Assembly: GCA_963828075.1 (NCBI GenBank)
Contig: CAWHDH010000021.1
Coordinates: 2,790,001 to 2,854,000, forward strand
Origin: JACCYI01 sp963828075
GTDB lineage: Bacteria > Actinomycetota > Thermoleophilia > Solirubrobacterales > Solirubrobacteraceae
Direction: 5' to 3'
Length of the DNA stretch: 64,000 nucleotides
Shown: positions 51,716 through 62,019 of the stretch, one piece after another
Position numbering within the stretch: the first letter of the stretch is position 1
How the letters are laid out: the number at the start of each line of letters is the position of its first letter
Program-made: the position numbers and the translations under genes
Notes under the pieces: model-generated
Database searches by the model: none
The model's input: the letters and a program-made list of their open reading frames with translations, nothing else
Told to the model about the DNA's origin: nothing

Positions 51716-53086
51716 TCACAGTGCGGTAAACCGAACCCCCGGCGACGTGGCCGGGTGCAGCGCCCGGAGCACCGACTCCGCCCGCAGCAGCGCCGACAGC
51801 GGGGCCGCCGTCTGGATCTGTCGGCGCCGGAACGCGGCCGGGAGGTCGATCTTCCCCGAGAAGTAGTCCTCGGCCGTGGCCGCCGAGGCGAAGATGACCA
51901 GGTCGGCGGCGGACTCGGACGGGCCGAGCTCGAGGCGGGGCTCGCGGCCCGTGAGGTCGATCGTGACGTCGGCGTCGGGCTCGTGCAGGCGCCAGCGGAC
52001 GCGCAGCGGCATCCGGCTGACGCGGCGGGCCACCGCCGGGTCGGCGAGCACGCGCTCCAGGCGGCCGCCGAGCCGCTCGTAGACCTCGCGCTCGGATGCG
52101 AACTGAGGGCGGCGCCGGTCGGCGTGGAACGCGGCGACGACGTCGCCGGCGCTGCGGATCGACGCGTGCGCGAGCAGCCAGTGCGAGCGGACCGTCGCGA
52201 ACGGATCGCCCCGGCGGGCGGCGGTGGCCAGCTCGGCGGCGTAGAGGCGGGCGGCCACGCGGCCCCAGGTGAGATCGGCGCCCTCGGACTCCCAGTGCGA
52301 CGGCGCGAGGTCGAGCAGTTCGCCGGGCGCCGGGTCGAGCGCCGTGACCTGCCCGGTCACCGGCGCGCCGAGCACCAGGCCGGCGGGGCCGCCGCCGATC
52401 CGCACCAGCGGGTCGCCGCGGCGTACGACCGCGCCCAGCCGCGGAAGCCCGAGCGCCGCCGCCGGCCCCGCCTCGGCGGCCAGCGCGCCGGTCAGGCCGA
52501 TGCGCAGCGCGCCTGCGCGGACCGCGACGCGCAGGTGCTGGTCGAGCGCGATCCCCGACGGCCCGGCCTCGCCCAGCGGCGGCGGGCCGGGGCCGTCAGG
52601 ACGCACGCGCGGCCGCGGCGGGAGCGCCGAGAACTCCACCGGCCGCCCGTGCTCGAGCGCCGCGGCCGCCAGCGCGTCGGGTGCGATGAGCGGGACGCCG
52701 TAGTGCGCGGCGGCGGTGCGCAGCCGGTGGCGATGCCCGGCCGAGCCGGTGGTCGGCAGGGCGAGGGCGACGATGGCGGCGTGCTGCGCGCGGAAGCCGG
52801 TGCGGTGGACCTCGACGTCGCCCCAGGCGACGATCGCGCCGACCGCCTCCGACGCCGGGCGCAGCCGCCGGTCGGCGGCATCTGCGACGGCGTAGAGGCC
52901 GCACGTGCAGCGCGGCCCGGGCGGCGCGTGGTCGCGGGCGCGGGGATCGAACCGGCACGCCGCCGTGTTGACGCCCGGGACCCAGGTGCCCTCCCGCCCC
53001 GCCGACCACGGGACGAGCTTCCCGCCGGCCTCGAGCCGCCAGGCCCGGTACCCGACGAGCGGCTCGACGAAGTCGGGCGCCGTCAC
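51716..53086 (-). CDS. Multi-domain protein: GYRAW-type cysteine domain, lipoyl-like domain and SCP2-like domain
   Basis: GTG 53086 overlaps the stop of the small gene in front (GTGA). The 456-residue protein has three parts. Residues 10-70: VGYRAWRLEAGGKLVPWSAG, TAACRFDP and HAPPGPRCTCGLYAVADAA, a His/Cys-rich module common in actinobacterial proteins of unknown function. Residues about 190-265: biotinyl/lipoyl-like hairpin (RLGAVVRRGDPLVRIGG, GLVLGAPVTGQVTALDPAPG), without a lipoyl Lys. Residues about 360-456: SCP2-like fold (VTIDLTGREPRLELGPSESA, DYFSGKIDLPAAFRRRQIQT). A lipid-binding or sensing role is possible; the function is unknown. Confidence 0.6.
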   Translation of the reverse strand: MTAPDFVEPLVGYRAWRLEAGGKLVPWSAGREGTWVPGVNTAACRFDPRARDHAPPGPRCTCGLYAVADAADRRLRPASEAVGAIVAWGDVEVHRTGFRAQHAAIVALALPTTGSAGHRHRLRTAAAHYGVPLIAPDALAAAALEHGRPVEFSALPPRPRVRPDGPGPPPLGEAGPSGIALDQHLRVAVRAGALRIGLTGALAAEAGPAAALGLPRLGAVVRRGDPLVRIGGGPAGLVLGAPVTGQVTALDPAPGELLDLAPSHWESEGADLTWGRVAARLYAAELATAARRGDPFATVRSHWLLAHASIRSAGDVVAAFHADRRRPQFASEREVYERLGGRLERVLADPAVARRVSRMPLRVRWRLHEPDADVTIDLTGREPRLELGPSESAADLVIFASAATAEDYFSGKIDLPAAFRRRQIQTAAPLSALLRAESVLRALHPATSPGVRFTAL

Positions 53087-53253
53087 GCCGGCGCGGGCTC
53101 GCGCGGCGCGACCGGCGCGCGCTCGGGTTCCGGCTGCGGGGCCGGCTCGGCGGGGCGATCGCGCGCCGGCTCGCGGTCCGGGACCGGCAGGCGCAGCGGC
53201 TCGATCCGCACGCGGCGGGAGGGGCCGGGAAGGTCGAGCGCGACGGGCATCAT
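53083..53253 (-). CDS. Proline-rich 56-residue protein coupled to the SCP2 fusion gene
   Basis: ATG 53253 opens MMPVALDLPGPSRRVRIEPL and runs through RLPVPDREPARDRPAEPAPQ to PREPAPA, TGA 53083, which overlaps the GTG of the following gene. Translational coupling and a real start suggest it is expressed. The first half may be a beta hairpin and the second is a Pro/Glu/Ala disordered tail. Too short for most gene callers; function unknown. Confidence 0.5.
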   Translation of the reverse strand: MMPVALDLPGPSRRVRIEPLRLPVPDREPARDRPAEPAPQPEPERAPVAPREPAPA

Positions 53254-53286
53254 CGGGCGCGCGACCTTAGAGCCGCCCCCGGATGG

Positions 53287-54861
53287 CTACCTCGTGAGCA
53301 GGCGGTCCAGCGTGACGTTCGGGTGGTCGCGGGCGACGCGGTCGAGCGCCCACTCGCTGGTGAACAGCGCGAGCTGGGTGCCGTCCGAGCGGTACAGGAC
53401 GTCGGCCTGGCGCGCGTTGCGCAGCGTCTCGGCGCCGGCGGCGTCGGTGCGCCGCGCGACGTTCCAGGGCACCGCATCGAGCCCGACGGTCACCCCGAAC
53501 TCGCGCTCGAGCCGGTCGACGGCGACGTCGAACTGCAGCGGCCCGACGCCGGCCAGCACGGGGCTGGGATCGGCGACCGGGTCGACCCGCAGGAGGTGGA
53601 TGACGCCCTCCTCGGCCAGCTGGGAGAGGCCGCGGTGAAACTGCTTGTGGCGCGTCGCGTCGCGGTTGCGCACGCGCACGAAGTGCTCGGGCGCGAGCGT
53701 CGGGATCGGCGCGAACTCGACCGGCTCGGAGAGGTAGAGCGTGTCGCCGACGCGCAGGTCCCCGGCGTTGATGACGCCGACCACGTCGCCGGGGAACGCC
53801 TCGTCGAGGACCGCGCGGTCGTCGCCGAACACCTCGTGCGCGTGGGCCATCGCGAACGGCTTGCCGGTCCGCGCGTTCATCACCTTCATGCCGCGCTCGA
53901 AGCGCCCCGAGCAGATGCGCAGGAACGCGACGCGGTCGCGGTGGCGGCGGTCCATGTTGGCCTGGACCTTGAACACGAGACCGGAGAACGGCGCCTCGAG
54001 CGGGCGGGCGTCGCCGTCGACGGTCGGCCGCGGGCGCGGCGAGGGCGCGAGCGAGGCCAGCGCCTCGAGCAGCAGCGCGACGCCGAAGTTCGAGACCGCC
54101 GAGCCGAAGAACACCGGCGTCTCGCGGCCGGTCGAGAAGGCCTCGGGGTCGAGCGATCCGGCCACCGCGTCGAGCAGTTCGAGCTCCTCGGCGGCGACCG
54201 ACCACGCCTCGCCCTCGCTCGCCGCCGCCTCCGCGGCCGTCATCCGCTCGTCGCCGGCCTGGGTCGCGCCGCCGGCGGTGCGGGTGAAGCGGTGAAAGAC
54301 GCCGTCGGACCGATCCACGACGCCGCGGAAGTCCCCCGGGATGCCGACCGGCCAGGTGGAGGTCACCGGCGCCACGCCGAGGACGCGCTCGATGTGGTCG
54401 AGCATCTCCAGCGGCTCCATGCCGGGCCGGTCGTACTTGTTGACGAACGTGATCAGTGGGATCGAGCGGGCGCGCGCGACCTCGAACAGGCGCAGCGTCT
54501 GCGGCTCGACGCCCTTGGCCGCGTCGAGCAGCATCACGGCGCAGTCGGCGGCCGCGAGCACGCGCAGTGTGTCCTCGGAGAAGTCGCGGTGGCCCGGGGT
54601 GTCGAGCAGGTTGAAGACCACGCCGTCGTGGGCGAAGCGCAGGACCGTCGAGGTCACCGAGATCCCGCGCCGGCGCTCGATCTCCATCCAGTCCGACGTC
54701 ACCGCGCGACGGGTCTTCTTGGCGTGCACGGCGCCCGCCTCGGTCACGGCGCCGCCGTAGAGCAGGAGCTTCTCGGTGAGCGTGGTCTTCCCGGCGTCCG
54801 GGTGCGAGATGATCGCAAAGGTCCGGCGGCGGGCCGCCTCGGAGGCGACGTCGCCGGGCAT
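53287..54861 (-). CDS. prfC: Peptide chain release factor 3 (GTPase)
   Basis: ATG 54861 (MPGDVASEAARRRTFAIISH) gives 524 residues, the usual RF3 length. GTPase motifs are G1 SHPDAGKTTLTEKLL (residues 19-33), G2 region SDWMEIERRRGISVTSTVLR, G3 LLDTPGHRDFSEDTLRVL, G4 FVNKYDRPG and the later HLLRVDPVADPSPVLAGVGP, plus the RF3-specific C-terminal domain ending DGTQLALFTSEWALDRVARD. It recycles RF1/RF2 from the ribosome after peptide release. Divergent from rnj with 28 bp between the starts. Confidence 0.94.
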   Translation of the reverse strand: MPGDVASEAARRRTFAIISHPDAGKTTLTEKLLLYGGAVTEAGAVHAKKTRRAVTSDWMEIERRRGISVTSTVLRFAHDGVVFNLLDTPGHRDFSEDTLRVLAAADCAVMLLDAAKGVEPQTLRLFEVARARSIPLITFVNKYDRPGMEPLEMLDHIERVLGVAPVTSTWPVGIPGDFRGVVDRSDGVFHRFTRTAGGATQAGDERMTAAEAAASEGEAWSVAAEELELLDAVAGSLDPEAFSTGRETPVFFGSAVSNFGVALLLEALASLAPSPRPRPTVDGDARPLEAPFSGLVFKVQANMDRRHRDRVAFLRICSGRFERGMKVMNARTGKPFAMAHAHEVFGDDRAVLDEAFPGDVVGVINAGDLRVGDTLYLSEPVEFAPIPTLAPEHFVRVRNRDATRHKQFHRGLSQLAEEGVIHLLRVDPVADPSPVLAGVGPLQFDVAVDRLEREFGVTVGLDAVPWNVARRTDAAGAETLRNARQADVLYRSDGTQLALFTSEWALDRVARDHPNVTLDRLLTR

Positions 54862-54889
54862 AGGACGTACGAGGGTAGCCTGCGGTCCC

Positions 54890-56553
<1,664 letters not shown>

Positions 56554-56554
<1 letters not shown>

Positions 56555-57330
56555 TGGCGCGGACCGCGTCGCCGCTCGACGACGTCGTCCGCGTCTACGG
56601 CTCGACGCCGCACATGACACCGGCGCAGGGCCGGAGGGTCTTCGAGCATCTCACCGCCACGGGCGCGGGCGACGTCCTCGACATCGGCACGTGCTTCGGG
56701 ACGTCGGCCGCGTACTTCGCCGCCGCGGTGGCGGCGAACGGCGCGGGTCGGGTGACGACCGTCGACAGCGCCCAGTTCGACGCCACCACCGAGACGAAGA
56801 GCTGGGTCGAGCAGGGGCTCTCGGACTGCGGGCTGCGGCATCTCGTGGACCTCGTCCGCATCCCGCACAGCTCCTACGCGTGGTGGCTGAAGGAGCAGGT
56901 CGAGCGCCACGCCGAGCCGCAGTACGACTTCGTGTACCTCGACGGCGCGAAGTCGCTGACGATCGACGGCGTGTCGGTGCTCTTCATCGAGCGCCTGTTG
57001 CGGCCGGGCGGCTGGCTGCTGCTCGACGACATCGGCTGGACGTTCGCCTCCAACCCGGCGGTGATCCAGACCGAGGGCGTCCACTACTCGCTGTCCGAGG
57101 CCGAGCTGCGCGAGCCCCACGTGCGGGCGATCCTCGAGCTCATCGTCAAGCCGTCGCCGGCGTTCTCGGTCATCCGCCGCGAGGCGGACGGGCAGTGGGC
57201 GTGGGCCCAGAAGGGGCCGGGCGAGCGCACGCGCTACGAGGTCTTCTACACCCAGTCGCTGGGCGATCGCCTGCTCCGGCGGGGCCTCGCACTCAAGCAC
57301 CGGCTCGCCCGTCCGCGCCGCGCGCCATAG
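56554..57330 (+). CDS. Class I SAM methyltransferase (Methyltransf_24 type)
   Basis: ATG 56554 shares its A with the rnj stop. The 258-residue protein has GDVLDIGTCFGTSAAYFAAA (SAM motif I, residues about 38-57), VTTVDSAQFDATTETKSWVE (motif II) and YDFVYLDGAKSLTIDGVSVL then LRPGGWLLLDDIGWTFASNP. This is the cephalosporin-hydroxylase/Methyltransf_24 fold used for modification of sugars and polyketides. It may be co-transcribed with rnj; substrate unknown. Confidence 0.85.
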
Positions 57331-57339
57331 GCTGAGCGC

Positions 57340-58500
57340 ATGGATTTCGACTTCACCGACGAGCAGCGGCTGATCCGCGACACCGCGCGGGAGTTCACCG
57401 ACAAGGAGATCGTCCCCCGCGTCCGTGAGAACGACCGCACCAACCACTTCGACCTCGAGCTGATCTCAAAGCTCGCCGAGCAGGGCTACCTCGGGGCGAT
57501 CGTCCCGCGCGAGTACGGCGGCGCCGGTCTGGACTACGTCACCTACGCGGTGATCGTCGAGGAGGTCGGGCGGGGCGACTCGGCGATGCGGACCGTCGTG
57601 TCCGTCCAGACGAGCCTCGTCTGCTCGACGCTCGTGAAGTGGGGAACCGAGGAGCAGAAGCAGCGGTGGCTGCCGCAGCTGTGCTCAGGCGAGGCGCTCG
57701 GGTGCTTCGGGCTCACCGAGCCCGACACCGGGTCGGACGCCGCCAACCAGAAGACGCGAGCCAAGAAGGTCGACGGCGGCTGGGTCATCTCCGGCGCGAA
57801 GATGTGGATCTCGATGGGCAACTTCGCGAAGCTCGCGCTGATCTTCGCCCAGACCGACCCGTCGCTCGGCCATCGCGGGACCGCCTGCTTCCTCGTCCCG
57901 ACCGACTCGGAGGGCTTCTCCACGCAGGAGATTCACGGGAAGATGGGCCTGCACGGCTCCGACACCGCGTCGCTCGGCCTCGACGACGTGCGGGTGGACG
58001 ACGACGCGCTGCTCGGCGAGGTCGGCCAGGGCTTCAAGATCGCCATGAGCGCGCTGGACTCCGGCCGCTACTCGGTCGCCGCCGGCTGCGTGGGGATCTG
58101 CCAGGGGTCGCTCGACGCGTCGGCCGCCTACTCCAAGGAGCGGGTGCAGTTCGGCCGCCCGATCGGCTCCTTCCAGCTCGTCCAGGCGATGATCGCCGAC
58201 ATGCGGGTCCAGACCGACGCGGCGCGCCTGCTGGTGTGGCGCGCGGGGTTCCTCAAGGACCAGGGTCGCCCGAACACGACGGAGACGTCGATCGCCAAGC
58301 TCTACGCCACCGAGGCGGCGCAGAACTGCGCGCACCTGGCGATCCAGGTCCACGGCGGGTCGGGGTACGTCGACGACCACCCGGTCGAGCGCTACTACCG
58401 CGACGCGCGGGTGACCACGCTCTACGAGGGGACGTCGCAGATCCAGAAGCTGATCATCGGGCGCGCCGAGACCGGGCTCAACGCGCTCGTGCCGAGCTGA
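57340..58500 (+). CDS. Acyl-CoA dehydrogenase
   Basis: A 386-residue enzyme with all classic elements: MDFDFTDEQRLIRDTAREFT, the FAD/substrate segment CFGLTEPDTGSDAANQKTRA (about 125-144), WVISGAKMWISMGNFAKLAL, KERVQFGRPIGSFQLVQAMI (about 265-284), QVHGGSGYVDDHPVERYYRD and the catalytic Glu363 in TTLYEGTSQIQKLIIGR. This is the short/branched-chain or butyryl-type dehydrogenase of beta-oxidation, transferring electrons to ETF. It is separate from the operon at 37-41 kb and more canonical. The stop is followed within 7 bp by the convergent diguanylate cyclase. Confidence 0.92.
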   Translation: MDFDFTDEQRLIRDTAREFTDKEIVPRVRENDRTNHFDLELISKLAEQGYLGAIVPREYGGAGLDYVTYAVIVEEVGRGDSAMRTVVSVQTSLVCSTLVKWGTEEQKQRWLPQLCSGEALGCFGLTEPDTGSDAANQKTRAKKVDGGWVISGAKMWISMGNFAKLALIFAQTDPSLGHRGTACFLVPTDSEGFSTQEIHGKMGLHGSDTASLGLDDVRVDDDALLGEVGQGFKIAMSALDSGRYSVAAGCVGICQGSLDASAAYSKERVQFGRPIGSFQLVQAMIADMRVQTDAARLLVWRAGFLKDQGRPNTTETSIAKLYATEAAQNCAHLAIQVHGGSGYVDDHPVERYYRDARVTTLYEGTSQIQKLIIGRAETGLNALVPS

Positions 58501-58506
58501 GCTGAG

Positions 58507-60048
58507 CTACACGGGGGCGTCGGCGGCGCGCAGGTGCTTGGCGCCGTAGAGCGCGCGGTCGGCGCGGTCGACGAGCTCGAGCGGGTCCTCCGTGCCGTCC
58601 CATGCCGCGACGCCGACCGAGCAGGTCTGGCCCGCGGGCATGGCGGCCTGCAGGCGGGCGGCGATCTCGGTCGCCTCGGCCTCCGGGCAGGCGGGGAGGA
58701 TCAGGCCGAACTCGTCGCCGCCGAGGCGGGCGAGGAGGTCGTCGTCGCGCAGGCACGCACGCCACGCGCTCACCCACTCGACGAGCAGGCGGTCGCCGGC
58801 CAGGTGGCCGCCGGTGTCGTTGAAGGTCTTGAAGTCATCGAGATCGACGAGGGCGATGCACAGCTCGTCGGTCCGGCGGCGGCCGCGTCCAGCCTCCAGA
58901 TCCAGCCGCGCGTTCCACGTTCGCCGGTTCGCGACCCCGGTCAGCGGGTCGGTGTGCGCGACGTCCTCGAGCACGCTGACCAGGCGCGAGCGCTCGAGCC
59001 GGTCCATGAACATCGCGAGGACGTCCGACAGCATGCTGAGCTGCTCGATGGTCCGGGCCTCGGCCGGCCGCTCGTCGGGCGTCGAGAACCCAAGCACGCC
59101 GAGCACCTCGCCGTTGGCGATCAGCGGCACCGCGATACCCGAGCGCTGATCCGTCCCGGCGGCGTCGCGGTGCAAGGTGGTGACGGCGTCCGTCCACGCC
59201 GGCTGGCCGGTCGACCAGGCGCGGCCGGCGAGGGCCTCTCCGCGCCGCAGGCGGCAGTGGCGCGCGAACACGTGGAGCTTCAGTCGCTTCGACCGGTCCG
59301 GCGTCCAGACGTAGCGCACCTGCAGGAACGCCCCGTCGTCGTCGCAAATCCACAGCAGGCCGGCGTCCCAGCCCTGCCGGCGCCCGATCGCGGCGAGCAG
59401 CTGCGGCGCGGCATCGTCGAGCGAGACGGCGCCCGACAGGACGCGGGTGACCTCGTACTGGGTCTCGAGCTCGGCGTGGGCGCGGCGCGTCTCCTCGCGC
59501 GAGGACTCGTTGATCCGCCAGGTGAGGACGTTCGCGGCGCCGGCGGCGAGCACGAAGCCGCCGTGCACGAACGCGAGCCACACGGGGTTCCCGGCGTGGT
59601 CGTAGACGGCGCCGGGGGCGATGATCCCGACGACCGCGTGGTGGAGCAGCACGTAGACCGTGGCGAGGCCGAACGGCAGCCAGTCCTCGTAGAGCGCGAG
59701 GACGGCGAGCATCACGAAGAAGTGGAAGTGCGCCTCGATCATGCCGCCGCTGATGTGCACGATCGACGCCGACGCGGTCAGCAGCCCGAGCGCGACGGCG
59801 CAGCTCTTGACACGGCGGTCGCTCGCCAGCCGGCCGAGCAGCGCGAACGCGATCAACGGCAGGCCGTGCACGAGGTCGTGCAGCGGCGAGTAGCCCTGCG
59901 CCGCGAACGAGTAGATCGGAAGGGCGGCGGCGTGAGCCCACAGCAGTCCAAGCAGCAGCGCGTGGCGGCGCTGCCACTGATCGGGGGCCAGCGTCCGACC
60001 CTCCGGCAGCGCGGCTCGTACGCGAGCGATCGCTCCGATGCTCGTCAT
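58507..60048 (-). CDS. Membrane-bound diguanylate cyclase with GAF domain
   Basis: A 513-residue protein with about six N-terminal transmembrane helices (residues 30-185, including GGMIEAHFHFFVMLAVLALY and GLATVYVLLHHAVVGIIAPG), a GAF domain at about 195-340 (WDAGLLWICDDDGAFLQVRY, GIAVPLIANGEVLGVLGFST) and a GGDEF domain at about 350-510. The active-site loop is LLARLGGDEFGLILPA, intact, preceded by HTDPLTGVANRRTWNARLDL. There is no obvious RxxD inhibitory site before it. It makes cyclic di-GMP in response to a membrane or soluble ligand. Confidence 0.92.
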   Translation of the reverse strand: MTSIGAIARVRAALPEGRTLAPDQWQRRHALLLGLLWAHAAALPIYSFAAQGYSPLHDLVHGLPLIAFALLGRLASDRRVKSCAVALGLLTASASIVHISGGMIEAHFHFFVMLAVLALYEDWLPFGLATVYVLLHHAVVGIIAPGAVYDHAGNPVWLAFVHGGFVLAAGAANVLTWRINESSREETRRAHAELETQYEVTRVLSGAVSLDDAAPQLLAAIGRRQGWDAGLLWICDDDGAFLQVRYVWTPDRSKRLKLHVFARHCRLRRGEALAGRAWSTGQPAWTDAVTTLHRDAAGTDQRSGIAVPLIANGEVLGVLGFSTPDERPAEARTIEQLSMLSDVLAMFMDRLERSRLVSVLEDVAHTDPLTGVANRRTWNARLDLEAGRGRRRTDELCIALVDLDDFKTFNDTGGHLAGDRLLVEWVSAWRACLRDDDLLARLGGDEFGLILPACPEAEATEIAARLQAAMPAGQTCSVGVAAWDGTEDPLELVDRADRALYGAKHLRAADAPV

Positions 60049-60620
60049 CGAGGTCGTATCGGCAGATTGTCGTGCGACTTGAGCGAATCTATCGCGATGC
60101 CGAGCGAACGGCTGCGCCGGGGTGGATCTTTTCGCGGCGTCAGGGCCTGAGGGCGACGGCGAGCCGCGCGGTGGCGTTGACCGGCGCGTCGCCCGGGTTG
60201 AACTGCGCGGTGAGGGAGGAGGCGGATGAGCGGCCTGGCGATCGGCCGAACCGTCCGCGCTGTCCTGATGTGGTGGGGCTAATGGACCCCCGCGTTGGGA
60301 CAGCGGACCAGAACCAGCCGCTCCGTATGGCTTTGGCGCCGCGGCGGCTGCCGGCGAACGTCAACAGCGCATCGAGGGAGACCAGCTTCTTGACTAGGGC
60401 CTCGTTTAGGGCTCGGGGGAGGCGCGGGTCGTTGGTGGCGGCAGGTGAGGCCGGCCGCGAGCAGTTCGGTGCGCGTGACGACGCCCCGTCGGGGCTCCGC
60501 GACCCGCCGGATCGCCTCGTCAGCGTGCATCTCGTAACACGAGCGGCGTTTTCGGCGCGAGAGAGGGCGGCCGAATCCGCACACCCCCTCCGCACCTCCT
60601 CCGTAAATGATGCAGTTCTG
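60049..60620. other. 572-bp gap holding only decayed coding sequence
   Basis: Between the cyclase and the amidohydrolase no intact gene is seen. On the minus strand 60320-60530 is a decayed DUF559-like gene. At 60140-60230 a minus-strand frame ends LTAQFNPGDAPVNATARLAV and then ALRP, stop, which resembles the end of a secreted beta-domain protein and may be another fragment. The rest shows no structure. Confidence 0.5.
60320..60530 (-). pseudogene. Decayed DUF559 / AbiEi-N-like gene
   Basis: From ATG 60530 the frame reads MHADEAIRRVAEPRRGVVTR then TELLAAGLTCRHQRP, which matches the N-terminal wing of DUF559/AbiEi-N proteins (A-x-R-x-G-V-V-x-R-x-QLLAAGL). About 30 residues later, in another frame, LPRALNEALVKKLVSLDALL and TFAGSRRGAKAIR follow, matching the middle helix and the RRGARxLR motif of the same family. 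The linking strands and the Vsr-like nuclease core are missing. It is a pseudogene. Confidence 0.6.
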
Positions 60621-61325
60621 ATGCGACCTGCGCCGCGCATCTTCGACGCCCACCTGCACATCGTCGATCCGGCGTTCCCGCTGATCGCGAACGAGGGCTA
60701 CGTCCCCGAGCCGTTCACCGTCGACGACTACCGCGCGGCGACCGCCGGGCTCGAGGTGATCGGCGGCGCGGTCGTCTCGGGCTCGTTCCAGGGGTTCGAT
60801 ACCACCTACCTGCTCACCGCGCTCGACCGCCTCGGCCCCGCGTTCGTCGGGGTCGCCCAGCTGCCGGTCACCGTGGCCGACGAGGAGCTACGCGCCCTCG
60901 ACGCCGCCGGCGTCCGCGCGATCCGGTGCAACCTGCGCCGGAGCGGATCGGAGGGGATCGAGGCGCTCGAGACCCTGGCCGCCCGGGTGTTCGAGCTGGT
61001 CGGGTGGCACGTGGAGCTCTACGTCGAGGCGCGCGAGCTGGGAGCGCTCGAGGATCGCCTCCGCGCGCTGCCCGCCGTCTGCATCGACCATCTCGGGCTC
61101 ACGGCAGATGGCTTCGACGTGCTCGTCCGGCTCGTCGCCGGCGGTGGCACGTGGGTCAAGGCGAGCGGGTTCGGGCGCGTCGAGGGCGACGTCGCCGCTC
61201 GCCTGCGCGAGTTGCACGCGGCCGCGCCTGAAGTGCTCATCTTCGGCACCGACCTGCCCTCGACCCGCGCGCCACGCCCCTTCCGCGCTGCCGACGTCGC
61301 GCTCGTGCAGGAGACCCTCGCGTAG
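60621..61325 (+). CDS. Amidohydrolase (TIM-barrel) family protein
   Basis: ATG 60621, 234 residues. MRPAPRIFDAHLHIVDPAFP carries the HxH metal motif (His10, His12), with later HVELYVEARELGALEDRLRA, AVCIDHLGLTADGFDVLVRL (His near 157), GGTWVKASGFGRVEGDVAAR and LIFGTDLPSTRAPRPF (Asp near 211). This matches the amidohydrolase-2/dicarboxylate-lactone hydrolase group. At 234 residues it is shorter than the usual 270-300, lacking part of the barrel between strands 1 and 3, but the metal residues are kept. Substrate unknown. Confidence 0.85.
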   Translation: MRPAPRIFDAHLHIVDPAFPLIANEGYVPEPFTVDDYRAATAGLEVIGGAVVSGSFQGFDTTYLLTALDRLGPAFVGVAQLPVTVADEELRALDAAGVRAIRCNLRRSGSEGIEALETLAARVFELVGWHVELYVEARELGALEDRLRALPAVCIDHLGLTADGFDVLVRLVAGGGTWVKASGFGRVEGDVAARLRELHAAAPEVLIFGTDLPSTRAPRPFRAADVALVQETLA

Positions 61326-61422
61326 GGAACGGCCGGGGCCGCCTCGCCCACTGACCCGACTCCCTCACTGCCGGGGTAGACGCCGAGTGCACCCCGCCGC
61401 CCGCAGGGAGCGCCAACCGAAG

Positions 61423-61959
61423 CTACGCGCGACCCCGGGCCGCCGCTGCGGCCGCGACCGCGAGCTGGTCGGCGCGGTCGTTGAGCGACTTGTGGGCGTG
61501 GGCGGCGCCGGTCTCGTGGCCGCGCACCCAGTGCCAGCGGACCGCGGCGTGGCGCCGGGTCTCGGCGTCGAGCGCCTCGAGCAGGTCGCGGTTCTTCACC
61601 GGGCTGCCGCTCGCCGTCTTCCAGCCCTTGCGCCGCCAGCCCTCGAGCCACTTGGTCATCGAGTTGAGCACGAGCTGGGAGTCGGTGACGATCGCCACCC
61701 GGGACCCGTCGGGCAGCGCGCGCAGCCCTTCGATCACCGCCATCAGCTCCATGCGGTTGTTCGTGGTGTGCGGATCGCCGCCCGAGCGCTCGACCGGCTC
61801 GCCGCCGTCGGGCGGGACGATGATCGCCGCCCAGCCGCCGGGGCCGGGGTTGCCGCTGCATGCCCCGTCGGTCCAGATCAGCGCCTCGCCGGGGCGCTGC
61901 TCGACGGGGGTCTCGACGACGGGATTGGTGGCGCGGCGGCGGCGGGTGGCGGGAGGCAT
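61423..61959 (-). CDS. rnhA: Ribonuclease HI
   Basis: ATG 61959, 178 residues with a basic N-terminal extension (about 25 residues) before the domain. The RNase H active site is complete: Asp31 in LIWTDGACSGNPGPGGW, Glu71 in NRMELMAVIEGLRALP, Asp93 in IVTDSQLVLNSMTKWLEGW and Asp164 in LNDRADQLAVAAA, plus the His-containing VRWHWVRGHETGAAH loop. It removes RNA from RNA-DNA hybrids and R-loops. It stands alone on the minus strand. Confidence 0.94.
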   Translation of the reverse strand: MPPATRRRRATNPVVETPVEQRPGEALIWTDGACSGNPGPGGWAAIIVPPDGGEPVERSGGDPHTTNNRMELMAVIEGLRALPDGSRVAIVTDSQLVLNSMTKWLEGWRRKGWKTASGSPVKNRDLLEALDAETRRHAAVRWHWVRGHETGAAHAHKSLNDRADQLAVAAAAAARGRA

Positions 61960-62019
61960 CGGGCCGGAAGGGTAGGGGACGGCGGTCGCGCCGCCGCCGC
62001 GACTAGGGTTCGCGCCCAG

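Noticed and set aside
60140..60236. Minus-strand tail LTAQFNPGDAPVNATARLAV ending in a stop
   Set aside because: It looks like the end of a secreted beta-domain protein, but only about 30 residues are visible with no supporting neighbour, so I do not call it a separate pseudogene.
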